Below are positions 26,487-35,216 of a stretch of 64,000 nucleotides of DNA, in pieces. Source of the stretch: Sphingomonas sp. AOB5 (GTDB lineage: Bacteria > Pseudomonadota > Alphaproteobacteria > Sphingomonadales > Sphingomonadaceae); assembly GCF_029433115.1 (NCBI RefSeq), contig NZ_JARNTV010000018.1, positions 1 through 64,000 of the forward strand. The letters are read 5' to 3'. Both the position numbers and the translations under genes were made by a program. Each line of letters begins with the position of its first letter. Position 1 is the stretch's first letter. The notes beneath the pieces are model-generated. The model was given only the letters and a program-made list of their open reading frames with translations. It was not told the DNA's origin and did not search any database.

Positions 26487-27125
26487 ATGACCGGGCAGCC
26501 GCCGAAACGAATGACGATGCATTGGTCGCCCAAGTCGCCTTTCGTGCGCAAGGTGATGCTTGCGGCGCATGAACTCGGGCTGGACGGCGAGATCGACCGG
26601 GTGCGCACCGTCACGACGATGCTGCGGCCCAATCCTGACCTGTTGCCCGACAATCCACTGTCGAAGATACCGACGCTGGTGCTGCCGGATGGATCGCCGC
26701 TCTATGATTCGCTGACGATCTGCGAATATTTCGATCATCTCGCCGGGGGCGGCATCCTGTTCCCCGCGCCGGGGCCCGATCGCTGGGCGCAATTGCTGTG
26801 GCATTCGCTGGGCGACGGGCTGCTCGACATGGTGATCCTGTGGCGCAACGAGCGCGAGAAGGATCCGGGCATCCAGTTCGACGTGTGGCTTGATGCTTTT
26901 GCCACCAAGACCGCGCTCTCGCTCGACCGGCTGGAGGAATATGCCCCGGCCATGGCTGCCGCGACCTTTGGCATCGGCCATATCGCGGTGGGCTGTTGCC
27001 TGTCCTATCTCGATTTCCGCTTCGCCAATCTGAATTGGCGCACCGGGCGGCCCGAACTTGCCGCATGGCACGAAACGTTCAGCGCGCGGCCCTCGGCACA
27101 GGCCACGGCGGTGGTCGATGCCTGA
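26487..27125 (+). CDS. Glutathione S-transferase family protein, copy 2
   Basis: A 212-residue GST resembling copy 1 at 20467 (SPKSPFVRKV and NPLSKIPTLVL in the thioredoxin domain, and IGHIAVGCCLSYLDFRFANL in the helical domain). The ATG has GGGG-TTAGG upstream. Its stop overlaps the start of the CoA transferase gene by eight bases, so it belongs to the seven-gene operon at 26487-32489. In that setting it could be a GSH-dependent isomerase or ether-cleaving enzyme, but this is inference. Confidence 0.87.
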   Translation: MTGQPPKRMTMHWSPKSPFVRKVMLAAHELGLDGEIDRVRTVTTMLRPNPDLLPDNPLSKIPTLVLPDGSPLYDSLTICEYFDHLAGGGILFPAPGPDRWAQLLWHSLGDGLLDMVILWRNEREKDPGIQFDVWLDAFATKTALSLDRLEEYAPAMAAATFGIGHIAVGCCLSYLDFRFANLNWRTGRPELAAWHETFSARPSAQATAVVDA

Positions 27126-28350
27126 GCCGCGCACCGGCCCCCTCTCGCATATCCGCGTGCTCGATCTCGGCCGGATCATGGCCGCGCCATGGGCGACGCA
27201 GATGCTCGCCGATCTGGGCGCCGATGTGATCAAGGTCGAGCGGCCCGGTGCTGGCGACGATACGCGCAGCTGGGGTCCGCCCTTCCTGAACGACCGCGAC
27301 GGCAATCCGACGCGCGAGGCCGGCTATTATCTCTCGGTCAATCGCGGCAAGCGTTCGCTCGCGCTGGATATCGGCTCGCCCGAGGGGCAGGCGATCGTCC
27401 GCAAGCTGGCCGAGACGGCGGACATCGTCATCGAGAATTTCAAGGTCGGCGCGCTGGGGCGCTATGGACTCGACGCGGCGTCGCTGCGCGCGATCAATCC
27501 GCGGCTGATCTATTGTTCCGTTACCGGCTTCGGCCAGGACGGCCCCCGCGCCGAACAGGCCGCCTATGATTTCGCCATTCAGGCGATGGGCGGGCTGATG
27601 AGCGTGACCGGCGAACGCGACGGCATGCCCGGCGGCGGGCCGCAAAAGGTCGGCGTACCGATCGTCGACCTGATGACCGGCATGTATGCGGCGGTGGCGA
27701 TCCTCGCGGCACTGGCGAAGCGATCCGAGACGGGCGAGGGCGACACGATCGATCTCGCCATGCTCGACGTCTCGGCTGCCTTCCTCGCCAATCAGGCGAT
27801 GAACCATCTCGTTTCGGGCAAGGTGCCCGTACGTGGCGGCAATCGTCACCCCAACATTCAGCCGCAGGACGTGTTCGCCTGTGCCGACGGGCATTTCGTG
27901 CTGGCGGTGGGCAATGATGGGCAGTTCGCGACCCTGTGCCGCGTGCTGGGCCGCGAGGAATGGGCGTCGGACGCGCGCTTCGCGACCAATGCCGCCCGCG
28001 TGCGGGCCAATGCCGAGCTGACCGTGTTGCTGACCGCCGAGTTCGCTCGCTTTGCAAAGGACGAGATCGTCGCGGCGCTGGAAAAGGCGGGCGTGCCCGC
28101 CGCGCCGATCAACACGGTGCCGCAGCTGTTCGAAGATGCGCAGCTCAGGCATCGCGAGATGCTGCGCGATCTGCCGCATCCCTTGTCGGGCACGGTTCCG
28201 CAGGTCGTCAGCCCGATGCGCTTCGCCAACGCGCCGCTACGCTTCGATCATGCGCCACCCTTGCTCGGCCAGCATTCGCACGAAGTGCTCGCCGAAATCG
28301 GAATCACTCAGGCTGAGCGCGCCGCGCTCGCCAACCGGGGAATCATATGA
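27118..28350 (+). CDS. Class III CoA transferase (CaiB/BaiF family), copy 1
   Basis: A 410-residue family III CoA transferase. The N-terminus has IRVLDLGRIMAAPWATQMLADLGADVIKVE, here broken for display as the usual DL-G-R--AAP--T--LADLGA pattern. The catalytic aspartate is in YDFAIQAMGG. Such enzymes move CoA from one acid thioester to another and activate aromatic or aliphatic acids such as benzylsuccinate, carnitine or oxalate. The operon also encodes a crotonase and thiolase, so it probably activates the substrate for beta-oxidation-like degradation. The stop overlaps the next start by four bases. Confidence 0.9.
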   Translation: MPEPRTGPLSHIRVLDLGRIMAAPWATQMLADLGADVIKVERPGAGDDTRSWGPPFLNDRDGNPTREAGYYLSVNRGKRSLALDIGSPEGQAIVRKLAETADIVIENFKVGALGRYGLDAASLRAINPRLIYCSVTGFGQDGPRAEQAAYDFAIQAMGGLMSVTGERDGMPGGGPQKVGVPIVDLMTGMYAAVAILAALAKRSETGEGDTIDLAMLDVSAAFLANQAMNHLVSGKVPVRGGNRHPNIQPQDVFACADGHFVLAVGNDGQFATLCRVLGREEWASDARFATNAARVRANAELTVLLTAEFARFAKDEIVAALEKAGVPAAPINTVPQLFEDAQLRHREMLRDLPHPLSGTVPQVVSPMRFANAPLRFDHAPPLLGQHSHEVLAEIGITQAERAALANRGII

Positions 28351-28982
28351 ATCTGGTTTCGACCGAAACAGGGCAGGGCGCCCGCGCCAAGCCGCGCGTA
28401 CCGCTGCTGCGGACCGACGAGATGTCGCCCGAACAGCGGCGTATCCACGACTCGGTCATCGCCGGTCCGCGCGGCCGGATGATCGGACCGCTGCTGGCCG
28501 CGATCCACAGCCCCGAACTGGCGGCCTTGTGGTCGCGCTTCGGTGAGCATCTGCGCTTCAACACCCAGTTGCCCAAGACGCTGAACGAACTGGCCATCCT
28601 GGTGTGCGGGCGGCGCTGGTCGAGCCAGGTCGAATGGTATGTCCATGCGCAGGCGGCGACCGATGCCGGGCTGGATCCGCAGGTGATCACGGCGATCCGG
28701 CTGTGCGAGCCCCCGGTCTTCCACGACGAGGCCGAGCTCGAAGTCTATGAATATACCCGGTGCCTCCAGCAGCAGGGGCAGGTCTCCGACCGGCTGCATG
28801 CCGCGATCAAAGCGCGCTGGGGCGTGCGGGGCGCGGTCGAGCTGACGGCGGTGATCGGTTATTACACGCTGGTGGCGATCACGCTGAACGCGCACCGGAT
28901 CCCGGTGCCGGACGAAGCCGACGAGCCGCTGCCGCACTCGGATACATTGATCGATCTGCCGCCCGGCCAGCTGGCCGGCTGA
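28347..28982 (+). CDS. Carboxymuconolactone decarboxylase family protein, copy 1
   Basis: A 211-residue all-helical protein of the CMD/AhpD-like family. Recognisable is the core around ELAILVCGRRWSSQVEWYVH, followed by AATDAGLDPQVI. The redox CxxC of AhpD is not present, so it looks more like the decarboxylase-type or uncharacterised members commonly found beside aromatic catabolic genes. Start overlaps the CoA transferase stop (ATGA). It may decarboxylate or isomerise a lactone or ring-cleavage product. Confidence 0.82.
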   Translation: MNLVSTETGQGARAKPRVPLLRTDEMSPEQRRIHDSVIAGPRGRMIGPLLAAIHSPELAALWSRFGEHLRFNTQLPKTLNELAILVCGRRWSSQVEWYVHAQAATDAGLDPQVITAIRLCEPPVFHDEAELEVYEYTRCLQQQGQVSDRLHAAIKARWGVRGAVELTAVIGYYTLVAITLNAHRIPVPDEADEPLPHSDTLIDLPPGQLAG

Positions 28983-28984
28983 CG

Positions 28985-29884
28985 ATGGTGCAGGTCGAGA
29001 CCGTCGCCGCGCCGCTCGCGTCGCGGCCGGCATTGCCGTTGCCTGCGGGTGCGGTCGATGCGCACAGTCACGTCTTCGGACCGTTCGACCGGTTTCCGCC
29101 GCAACAAGCCTCGGTCTATGCGCTGCCCGATGCGCCGCCCGCGGTTCACAAGGGGCTCCGCGAGACGATTGGAGTGTCGTACGGTGTCCTCACCCAGCCG
29201 GCACCTTATGGTGATGACCCCTCGGCGATGCTGTCGGCCATCGAGGGATCGGTCGGCGCGCTTCGTGGGGTTGCGGTTGCCTCGCCGGATATTTCGGATG
29301 CCGATCTGGCCGATTGGGCGGCTCGGGGCATCGTTGGGCTGCGCTTTGTCGAGATGCGCGCGCCGGGTGGCGCCCGCTATCCCGGCAGTATCGGGTTCGA
29401 CGCACTGGAGGCGCTTGCGCCGCGGATGCGCGAACATGGCCTGCATGCCCAGCTCTGGGCGAGCGCCGATCAATATGCCGAGGCATTGCCCGGCCTGCTG
29501 AAGCTTGGTCTGCCGCTGGTGCTCGATCACATGGCCTCGCCCGACCGGGTGCGCGGCGCGGCCGATCCGGCGTTCCGCAGCATCGTCGAGCAGATGGCAG
29601 GCGGCGATATCTGGGTGAAGCTGACCCTGTGCCGTTTCTTCGGAGCAGCGGCGGACTATGGCGATGTGCGCCCGTTCCACGATGCGCTGGTTCAGGCTGC
29701 GCCCGGACGGCTGCTCTGGGGATCGGACTGGCCCTATGTCCGGCTCGACCCGGCGCCGGACGCGGGCAGGATGCTGGATATTTTCGCGGACTGGACGGCT
29801 GACCCGTCGGTTCGAAAGGCGATATTGGTGGACAATCCGGCGCAGCTCTACGCGCTGCCGCCGTTTGAAGGAGAAGCAGGATGA
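28985..29884 (+). CDS. Amidohydrolase-family lactonase (LigI/PDC hydrolase-like)
   Basis: A 299-residue TIM-barrel amidohydrolase. Metal- or substrate-binding signatures are the HxH motif in VDAHSHVFG, His in LVLDHMASPD and Asp in LLWGSDWPYVRL. This arrangement resembles 2-pyrone-4,6-dicarboxylate lactonase (LigI) and related hydrolases that act on lactones from lignin-type aromatics. It starts two bases after the CMD-like gene and its stop overlaps the crotonase start, so the product is likely made together with both. Whether the substrate is a pyrone, a muconolactone or another lactone is open. Confidence 0.84.
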   Translation: MVQVETVAAPLASRPALPLPAGAVDAHSHVFGPFDRFPPQQASVYALPDAPPAVHKGLRETIGVSYGVLTQPAPYGDDPSAMLSAIEGSVGALRGVAVASPDISDADLADWAARGIVGLRFVEMRAPGGARYPGSIGFDALEALAPRMREHGLHAQLWASADQYAEALPGLLKLGLPLVLDHMASPDRVRGAADPAFRSIVEQMAGGDIWVKLTLCRFFGAAADYGDVRPFHDALVQAAPGRLLWGSDWPYVRLDPAPDAGRMLDIFADWTADPSVRKAILVDNPAQLYALPPFEGEAG

Positions 29885-30666
29885 AGGGGCTCGAACAGCT
29901 GGAGAAATTCCGCGTCGAGATTGCGGATCATGTCGCGACCGTGACGATCACTGCCCCGCCGGTGAACGCGCAGGGGCGCCAGTTCCGCGAAGAGATCATC
30001 CGCATCTTCGACATTCTTGGCCTCGACCGCGATGTGCGCGCGATCATCCTGACTGGTGAGGGCAAGACCTTCTCCGCCGGCGCCGATCTGTCCGAGCGTT
30101 CGGCAATTGCCGATGAACCGGGCGGCTATTCGCGTCACAACCGTCTGGTCCGTGCCGCGTTCGACGTGGTGATGGAATGCCCCAAGCCGGTGATCGCCGC
30201 GGTTAATGGCGCGGCCATCGGCGCCGGATGCGTGCTGGCGCTGGTCAGCGATATCCTGCTCGTGTCGGACAAGGCGTTCCTGTCGATGACCGAAGTGGAT
30301 TACGGCCTCGCGGGCGGCGTGCGCCATGTGCTGCGGTCGTTCAGCCCGTCGGATGCTCGGCTGATGATCTACACGGCGCGCCGGATCAGCGGTCCCGAAC
30401 TGTATCGCATGAATGTCGCCTCGGCGTGCCTCGCACCCGATGATCTTCTGCCCGAGGCCCGCGCCATCGCGGCCGAGATCGCGGGCAAGGTGCCGCTGGC
30501 GGTGGTCGCGGCGAAGCGCTCGTTCGGGTTGACCGAGGAGATGCCGCTGCGCGACGGCTATCGCTACGAGCAGACCCAGACCGCGGCGCTGGCCAATACC
30601 GAGGACACGAAGGAAGCGCTCGCCGCGTTCCGCGAGAAGCGCAAGCCGGTCTTCCACGGCCGCTGA
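29881..30666 (+). CDS. Enoyl-CoA hydratase/isomerase (crotonase) family protein
   Basis: A 261-residue crotonase-fold protein. The oxyanion-hole region reads GKTFSAGADLSE, and the core helix reads VNGAAIGAGCVLAL. In classical hydratases a catalytic glutamate follows GGGC; here valine stands at that place. The second glutamate is kept in MTEVDYGLAGG. The single acidic residue suggests isomerase, decarboxylase or ring-opening chemistry in preference to simple hydration, but this cannot be settled by reading. It overlaps the lactonase gene by four bases. Confidence 0.87.
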   Translation: MKGLEQLEKFRVEIADHVATVTITAPPVNAQGRQFREEIIRIFDILGLDRDVRAIILTGEGKTFSAGADLSERSAIADEPGGYSRHNRLVRAAFDVVMECPKPVIAAVNGAAIGAGCVLALVSDILLVSDKAFLSMTEVDYGLAGGVRHVLRSFSPSDARLMIYTARRISGPELYRMNVASACLAPDDLLPEARAIAAEIAGKVPLAVVAAKRSFGLTEEMPLRDGYRYEQTQTAALANTEDTKEALAAFREKRKPVFHGR

Positions 30667-30670
30667 GCCG

Positions 30671-31276
30671 ATGCGGTTCGACGTCGCGGAGCTGGACGCG
30701 GTCAAATGCGCGCGGCTGGTCACGGCGACGGTCGTGCCGCGTCCGATTGCGTGGGTGGTGACTCAGGCGCCTGACGGGACGCGCAACGCTGCGCCTTTCT
30801 CGTTCTTCAACGCCATGTCTTCCTGGCCGCCGGTGCTGGCCATCGGGATGCAGCCGCGTGCGGATGGCAGCCCCAAGGATACGCTCGCCAATATCCGGGC
30901 GACGGGGGAATTCGTGGTCAATCTGGTGCCTCATGCGCTGGCCGACGCGATGAACCTGACGGGCGGCGCGCATGCGCCAGCGGTCGACGAGATCAGGCTG
31001 GCAGGCCTCGATTCGGTGCCGTCGGAGCATATCGTGCCGCCGCGGATCGTCGGGGCGCCGGTCGCCTATGAATGCCGATTGCGGCAGGTGGTCGATATCG
31101 AGGCAGGGCGGGCCATCGTGCTGGGCGACGTGCTTGCGATGCATATCGACGATGCGGCGATCCTCGATGCGGATGCGGGCAAGATCGATGCCCCGGCGCT
31201 GGACCTCGTTGCCCGAATGCACGGCGCCGAACATTATCTGAGGACCAGCGACCTGTTCCGGATCGCCCGGCTCTAG
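30671..31276 (+). CDS. Flavin reductase-like FMN-binding protein
   Basis: A 201-residue protein of the flavin reductase/FMN-binding split-barrel family. Characteristic are [24 protein letters not shown], and the later [13 protein letters not shown]. Members reduce flavin for partner monooxygenases or act directly as small oxidoreductases. No obvious monooxygenase partner is in this operon; the nearest flavin monooxygenase is at 47925. It begins four bases after the crotonase gene. Confidence 0.85.
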   Translation: MRFDVAELDAVKCARLVTATVVPRPIAWVVTQAPDGTRNAAPFSFFNAMSSWPPVLAIGMQPRADGSPKDTLANIRATGEFVVNLVPHALADAMNLTGGAHAPAVDEIRLAGLDSVPSEHIVPPRIVGAPVAYECRLRQVVDIEAGRAIVLGDVLAMHIDDAAILDADAGKIDAPALDLVARMHGAEHYLRTSDLFRIARL

Positions 31277-31292
31277 CTTCAAGGGAATTATC

Positions 31293-32489
31293 ATGCGCGA
31301 AGCCGCCATCGTCAGCACGGCGCGAACTCCGGTCGGCAAGGCCTATCGCGGCTATTTCAACGCGACCGAGGCGCCGGTGCTGGCCGGCCATGTGATGAAC
31401 GCGGCGATCGAGCGGGCCGGGGTCGATCCGGCGCGGATCGACGACATCTTCTGGGGCGTGGGCAATCAATGGGGCACGACCGGCGCCAATGCCGGGCGAA
31501 TGGCGGCGTTCGCGGCGGGCCTGCCGCTGGAAGTCCCCGGCTTCACGCTGGACCGGAAATGCGCATCCAGCCTGACGACTCTGGCACTGGCGGCGCGATC
31601 GATCATCGCTGGCGATATCGACGTCGCGCTTTCCGGGGGCATGGAGTCGATCAGCCATACGGTGACCAAGGATGCGCCGCGCTTCGTCAACCAGTCGGTC
31701 ACCGCGAACCAGCCCCACGCCTATATGGCAATGATCGAGACCGCGGAGATCGTCGCCGAGCGCTATGGCATCAGCCGCGAGCGGCAGGATGACTATGCGG
31801 CGCAAAGCCAGCAGCGCGCCGCGGCGGGGTTGGAAGCAGGCGCCTTTGCCGAAGAGATCGTGCCGATCACGGTCGAGAAGGCGCTGTTCGACAGGGAAGG
31901 GAACCGGACCGGCTCGGAGCAGGTCACCGCAAGCCGCGACGAGGGCATCCGTCCTGGCACCACGGCCGAAGCGCTCGCCGCGCTCAAGCCTGTCTGGAAG
32001 GGCGGGCAACTGGTCGTCGAGGGCAAATATGTGACCGCGGGCAATGCCAGCCAGCTTTCGGATGGCGCTTCAGCGCAGCTGGTGATGGATCGTGCGACCG
32101 CAGAATCCGAAGGGTTGCCGATCCTTGGCATCTATCGCGGCTTCCAGGCGGCAGGCTGCGCGCCCGAGGAGATGGGGATCGGCCCGGTCTTCGCGGTGCC
32201 AAAGCTGCTCGCGCGTGCCGGGCTCAAGGTCGAGGATATCGGCCTGTGGGAGCTGAACGAGGCCTTTGCCAGCCAGGCGCTCTATTGCCGCGACACGCTG
32301 GGCATCGATCCGGAGCGGTTCAACGTGAATGGCGGCGCGATCGCGATCGGGCATCCGTTCGGGATGAGCGGATCGCGCGTGCTGGGCCATGCCCTGATTG
32401 AGGGCCGGAAGCGCGGTGTGCGCTATGTCGTTGCGACCATGTGCACCGCGGGCGGCATGGGGGCCGCCGGACTGTTCGAGATCGTCTAG
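31293..32489 (+). CDS. Thiolase (acetyl-CoA acyltransferase)
   Basis: A 398-residue thiolase with all three catalytic elements: C90 in [10 protein letters not shown]354 in [10 protein letters not shown] and C384 in [11 protein letters not shown]. It would cleave a 3-oxoacyl-CoA with CoA, or run the reverse condensation. It is the last gene of the operon and is preceded by AAGGGA at good spacing. Its TAG overlaps the convergent aroE stop (CTAG). Its place after a CoA transferase and crotonase suggests release of acetyl-CoA or succinyl-CoA from the pathway. Confidence 0.93.
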   Translation: MREAAIVSTARTPVGKAYRGYFNATEAPVLAGHVMNAAIERAGVDPARIDDIFWGVGNQWGTTGANAGRMAAFAAGLPLEVPGFTLDRKCASSLTTLALAARSIIAGDIDVALSGGMESISHTVTKDAPRFVNQSVTANQPHAYMAMIETAEIVAERYGISRERQDDYAAQSQQRAAAGLEAGAFAEEIVPITVEKALFDREGNRTGSEQVTASRDEGIRPGTTAEALAALKPVWKGGQLVVEGKYVTAGNASQLSDGASAQLVMDRATAESEGLPILGIYRGFQAAGCAPEEMGIGPVFAVPKLLARAGLKVEDIGLWELNEAFASQALYCRDTLGIDPERFNVNGGAIAIGHPFGMSGSRVLGHALIEGRKRGVRYVVATMCTAGGMGAAGLFEIV

Positions 32490-33355
32490 GCGGCGTCCTG
32501 CGCTCGCGCTGATTCGACGAAGCTGCGCAGCATGCGGTCGCGGTCGGCGGTCAGGCCGGTGAAGATGTCGAACGCTGCTGCAGCCTGAAACACCACCATC
32601 CCGCTGCCGTTCAGCGTCCGGCATCCGCGCATGCGGGCCTCGCGCAGCAGGCTGGTCTCGAGCGGGAAATAGACGATGTCCGCGACCCAGAGTTCGGGCC
32701 GGAGCAAACGCGGCGGCACCGGGCTGTCCGGCTGCTTGGCCATGCCCATCGGGGTGGCGTTGACCGCCCCATCGGCGCGCGCGACCGATGCTTCCAGATC
32801 GAGGCCGGGAGCTGCTCGGTCCGAGCCGAAGTCCGCGCGCAGCTTGGCGACGAGCGCATCGCGTTTGACCACATCGACGTCGAACACCGTCAGGCACTCG
32901 ACGCCGAGATCGAGCAACGCCTGCGCCGTGGCCGATCCGGCCCCGCCCGCGCCGACCTGCACGACCGATCGCATCGTGGCCCCGGCAAGGCTTCGCTGCA
33001 CGCTCTCGTAAAAGCCGATCACGTCGGTGTTGTGCCCGATGCGGCGGCCGCCCTCGAACCGGATCGTGTTCACCGCGCCGATCCGCTCGGCTTCGGCGGA
33101 CAGGCCGGTGAGCAGCGGGATCACCGCCTGCTTATAGGGATAGGTGATGTTGAGCCCTGCCACGCCCAGCCGCTCCGCGGCGTCGAGCAGATGCGGCAGG
33201 TCCCGCTCGCTCCAGCCCCGCGCGGCGAAGTCGTACAGCGAATAGACCAGCCGCAGTCCCTGCGCGTCGGCCTCATGCTCGTGCAGCCAGGGCGAGCGCG
33301 ACGCGAGGATGTCGCGCCCGACCAGCCCGGCGAGGATGCGGTTTGCCTGGATCAT
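32486..33355 (-). CDS. aroE: Shikimate dehydrogenase family protein
   Basis: A 289-residue NAD(P)-dependent shikimate or quinate/shikimate dehydrogenase. The substrate site shows SRSPW, the catalytic lysine in NITYPYKQ and the aspartate in [12 protein letters not shown]. The dinucleotide motif is GAGGAGSA. It is preceded by MFS and aroQ genes with four-base overlaps. In this setting (next to a QuiC-type dehydratase) it probably works in the catabolic direction, oxidising imported shikimate or quinate, not in aromatic amino acid synthesis. Cofactor preference cannot be read with certainty. Confidence 0.88.
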   Translation of the reverse strand: MIQANRILAGLVGRDILASRSPWLHEHEADAQGLRLVYSLYDFAARGWSERDLPHLLDAAERLGVAGLNITYPYKQAVIPLLTGLSAEAERIGAVNTIRFEGGRRIGHNTDVIGFYESVQRSLAGATMRSVVQVGAGGAGSATAQALLDLGVECLTVFDVDVVKRDALVAKLRADFGSDRAAPGLDLEASVARADGAVNATPMGMAKQPDSPVPPRLLRPELWVADIVYFPLETSLLREARMRGCRTLNGSGMVVFQAAAAFDIFTGLTADRDRMLRSFVESARAQDAA

Positions 33356-34635
33356 TCGAGGGTAACCCGTTCGACGGGGCCGAGGATGAAGATGTACGCC
33401 GCCGCCCCGACGATCCCCAGCGTGGCGATATAGGCCAGTGCGCCATAGAAGCTGCCGGTCCACTGGACGACCAGGCCGATCACGATCGGGGTGATGATCC
33501 CGGCCAGGTTCGCGCACAGGTTGAACACGCCGCCGGTCAGCCCGATCATCGATTTGGGCGCGACGTCGGAGATCAGGGTCCAGCCGAGATTGACCATGCC
33601 CTGCCCGAAAAAGGCGACCGACATAATCGCGATCACCACGGCGTTGCTCTCGACATAATTGGCTGCGACCATTGTCGAGGTCATCAGCAGGCCGGCGATG
33701 ATCGGCAGCTTGCGCCCGAGCGTGGCCGATCCGGTGACGCGGATGATCCGGTCCGACACCACGCCGCCCAGCAGAACGCCGATCGACGCGGCGATATAGG
33801 GCAGCGAAGCGGAAAAGCCCGAACGCAGCCAGTCCATCCCGCGCTCCTCGGCCAGATAGCTGGGGAACCAGGTGAGGAAGAACACCAGGGTCGAGTTGCC
33901 GCAGAACTGGCCGATCGATGCGCCGAGGATCTGCCGCTTCGACAGCAGGCGGCCGATGTTGCGCAGCGTGAACGGCACGCGCGGTGCCGCAGCGACGACG
34001 GTCTCCTCGCCATCCGCGATCAGCGCGAGTTCGGCCGCATTGACCCGCTTGCTCTCGTGCGGTTCGCGATAGAGCGCCCACCACATCATCCCGAAGGCGA
34101 TGCCGAGCCCGCCGACGATGAAGAACAGCGAGCGCCAGCCCCAGCTCGCGACGATCCAGCCGAGCACCGGGATCATGAACCCCAGCCCCACATATTGCCC
34201 CACCGAATAGACGCCGGTCGCCCGCGCGCGTTCTCCTTGCGGGAACCAGTGGTTCAGGATGCGGCTGTTGCAGGGGAAGCAGGGCGCTTCGCTCAGCCCC
34301 AGCGCGAGCCGGGCTGAGAACAGCCCAGCCACGCTGGTCATGAAGCCATGTGCGACGGTGGCGGCCGACCACAGGATCAGCGATCCCGCATAGGTGAGCC
34401 GCACGCCCAGCCGGTCCAGCACTGCGCCGCCGGGGATCTGGGCAAAGGCATAGGTCCAGGAGAAAGCCGAGAAGATCAGCCCCATCATCGCGGGCGAGAT
34501 GTCGAGCTCGGCGACGACCGCGGGCTTGGCGACGCCCATCACCGAGCGATCGAGATAGTTGAGCATCGTCGCCAGCGTCATCAGCGCGAGGATGCCGAAG
34601 CGGACATGGGTGGGGCGCATCGCCGTGGCCATCAT
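33352..34635 (-). CDS. MFS transporter (anion:cation symporter group), likely shikimate/quinate carrier
   Basis: A 427-residue MFS protein with about twelve membrane helices. LNYLDRSVMGVAKPA in the first segment and LGLSEAPCFPCNSR and ATGVYSVGQYVG later are typical of the anion:cation symporter (ACS) group that moves glucarate, galactonate and aromatic acids. The start at 34635 overlaps the aroQ stop by four bases; another ATG follows at once. Co-transcription with aroQ and aroE makes shikimate, quinate or dehydroshikimate the likely cargo, which is inference. Confidence 0.86.
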   Translation of the reverse strand: MMATAMRPTHVRFGILALMTLATMLNYLDRSVMGVAKPAVVAELDISPAMMGLIFSAFSWTYAFAQIPGGAVLDRLGVRLTYAGSLILWSAATVAHGFMTSVAGLFSARLALGLSEAPCFPCNSRILNHWFPQGERARATGVYSVGQYVGLGFMIPVLGWIVASWGWRSLFFIVGGLGIAFGMMWWALYREPHESKRVNAAELALIADGEETVVAAAPRVPFTLRNIGRLLSKRQILGASIGQFCGNSTLVFFLTWFPSYLAEERGMDWLRSGFSASLPYIAASIGVLLGGVVSDRIIRVTGSATLGRKLPIIAGLLMTSTMVAANYVESNAVVIAIMSVAFFGQGMVNLGWTLISDVAPKSMIGLTGGVFNLCANLAGIITPIVIGLVVQWTGSFYGALAYIATLGIVGAAAYIFILGPVERVTLE

Positions 34636-35078
34636 CCGCGCTCCCGCAGCCAGGCGATGTGGCGCACCGCCAGCGCATAGCCATGGACGCCGAGGCCCGA
34701 GACGATGCCGGTGACCACCTGCGTCATGATCGATTTGGAGCGCCATTCGGCCTCGCGCCGATGGATGTTGCTGATATGCACCTCGACGATCGGGCAATCG
34801 CACAGCTTCAGTGCGTCGAGCACCGGATAGGCGGCATAGCTGAACGCCGCGGGATTGATCACCACCCCCGCTGCACCGCGTCGCGCGGCCTGGATGAGAT
34901 CGACCATCTCATGCTCGGCATTGGTCTGATGGAAGGCGAGGTCGTGGCCGGCGGCCTGCGCCTCGGCGCGGCACATCGCCTCGATATCCGCCAGCGTGTC
35001 GTGGCCGTAAATCTCGGGTTCGCGCTCGCCGAGCAGGTTTAGATTGGGTCCGTTGAAGACGTGAATTGTCCCGGCCAT
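34632..35078 (-). CDS. aroQ: Type II 3-dehydroquinate dehydratase
   Basis: A 148-residue dehydroquinase II, the normal family length. Seen are GPNLNLLGEREPEIYG with the catalytic tyrosine, NPAAFSYAAYPVLDAL and VEVHISNIHRRE. It converts 3-dehydroquinate to 3-dehydroshikimate. The start at 35078 is the one matching the family N-terminus; a GTG at 35105 is possible. It heads the aroQ-MFS-aroE operon. A TetR-type palindrome sits about 96 bases upstream, so it is likely induced together with quiC. Confidence 0.92.
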   Translation of the reverse strand: MAGTIHVFNGPNLNLLGEREPEIYGHDTLADIEAMCRAEAQAAGHDLAFHQTNAEHEMVDLIQAARRGAAGVVINPAAFSYAAYPVLDALKLCDCPIVEVHISNIHRREAEWRSKSIMTQVVTGIVSGLGVHGYALAVRHIAWLRERG

Positions 35079-35173
35079 TCCGAACGATACCCCTCCGCTG
35101 CGCACCCTGATCCGATCGTCCGGGCGGCGTTGTCGGTTCTCGTTAGCTCAGCGAACGCGTCACGCAAAGCGAA

Positions 35174-35191
35174 ATGTACGAACCAGTACAT
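35174..35191. promoter_or_regulatory. TetR-type operator 1
   Basis: ATGTAC-GAACCA-GTACAT, a perfect 6+6 palindrome with a six-base spacer. It lies between the esterase stop and the aroQ start, in the promoter region of the aroQ-MFS-aroE operon. Related palindromes occur at 36212-36229 and 38884-38899. Confidence 0.7.
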
Positions 35192-35216
35192 ACACGTAGA
35201 ATGCGACGGCCTTTGC

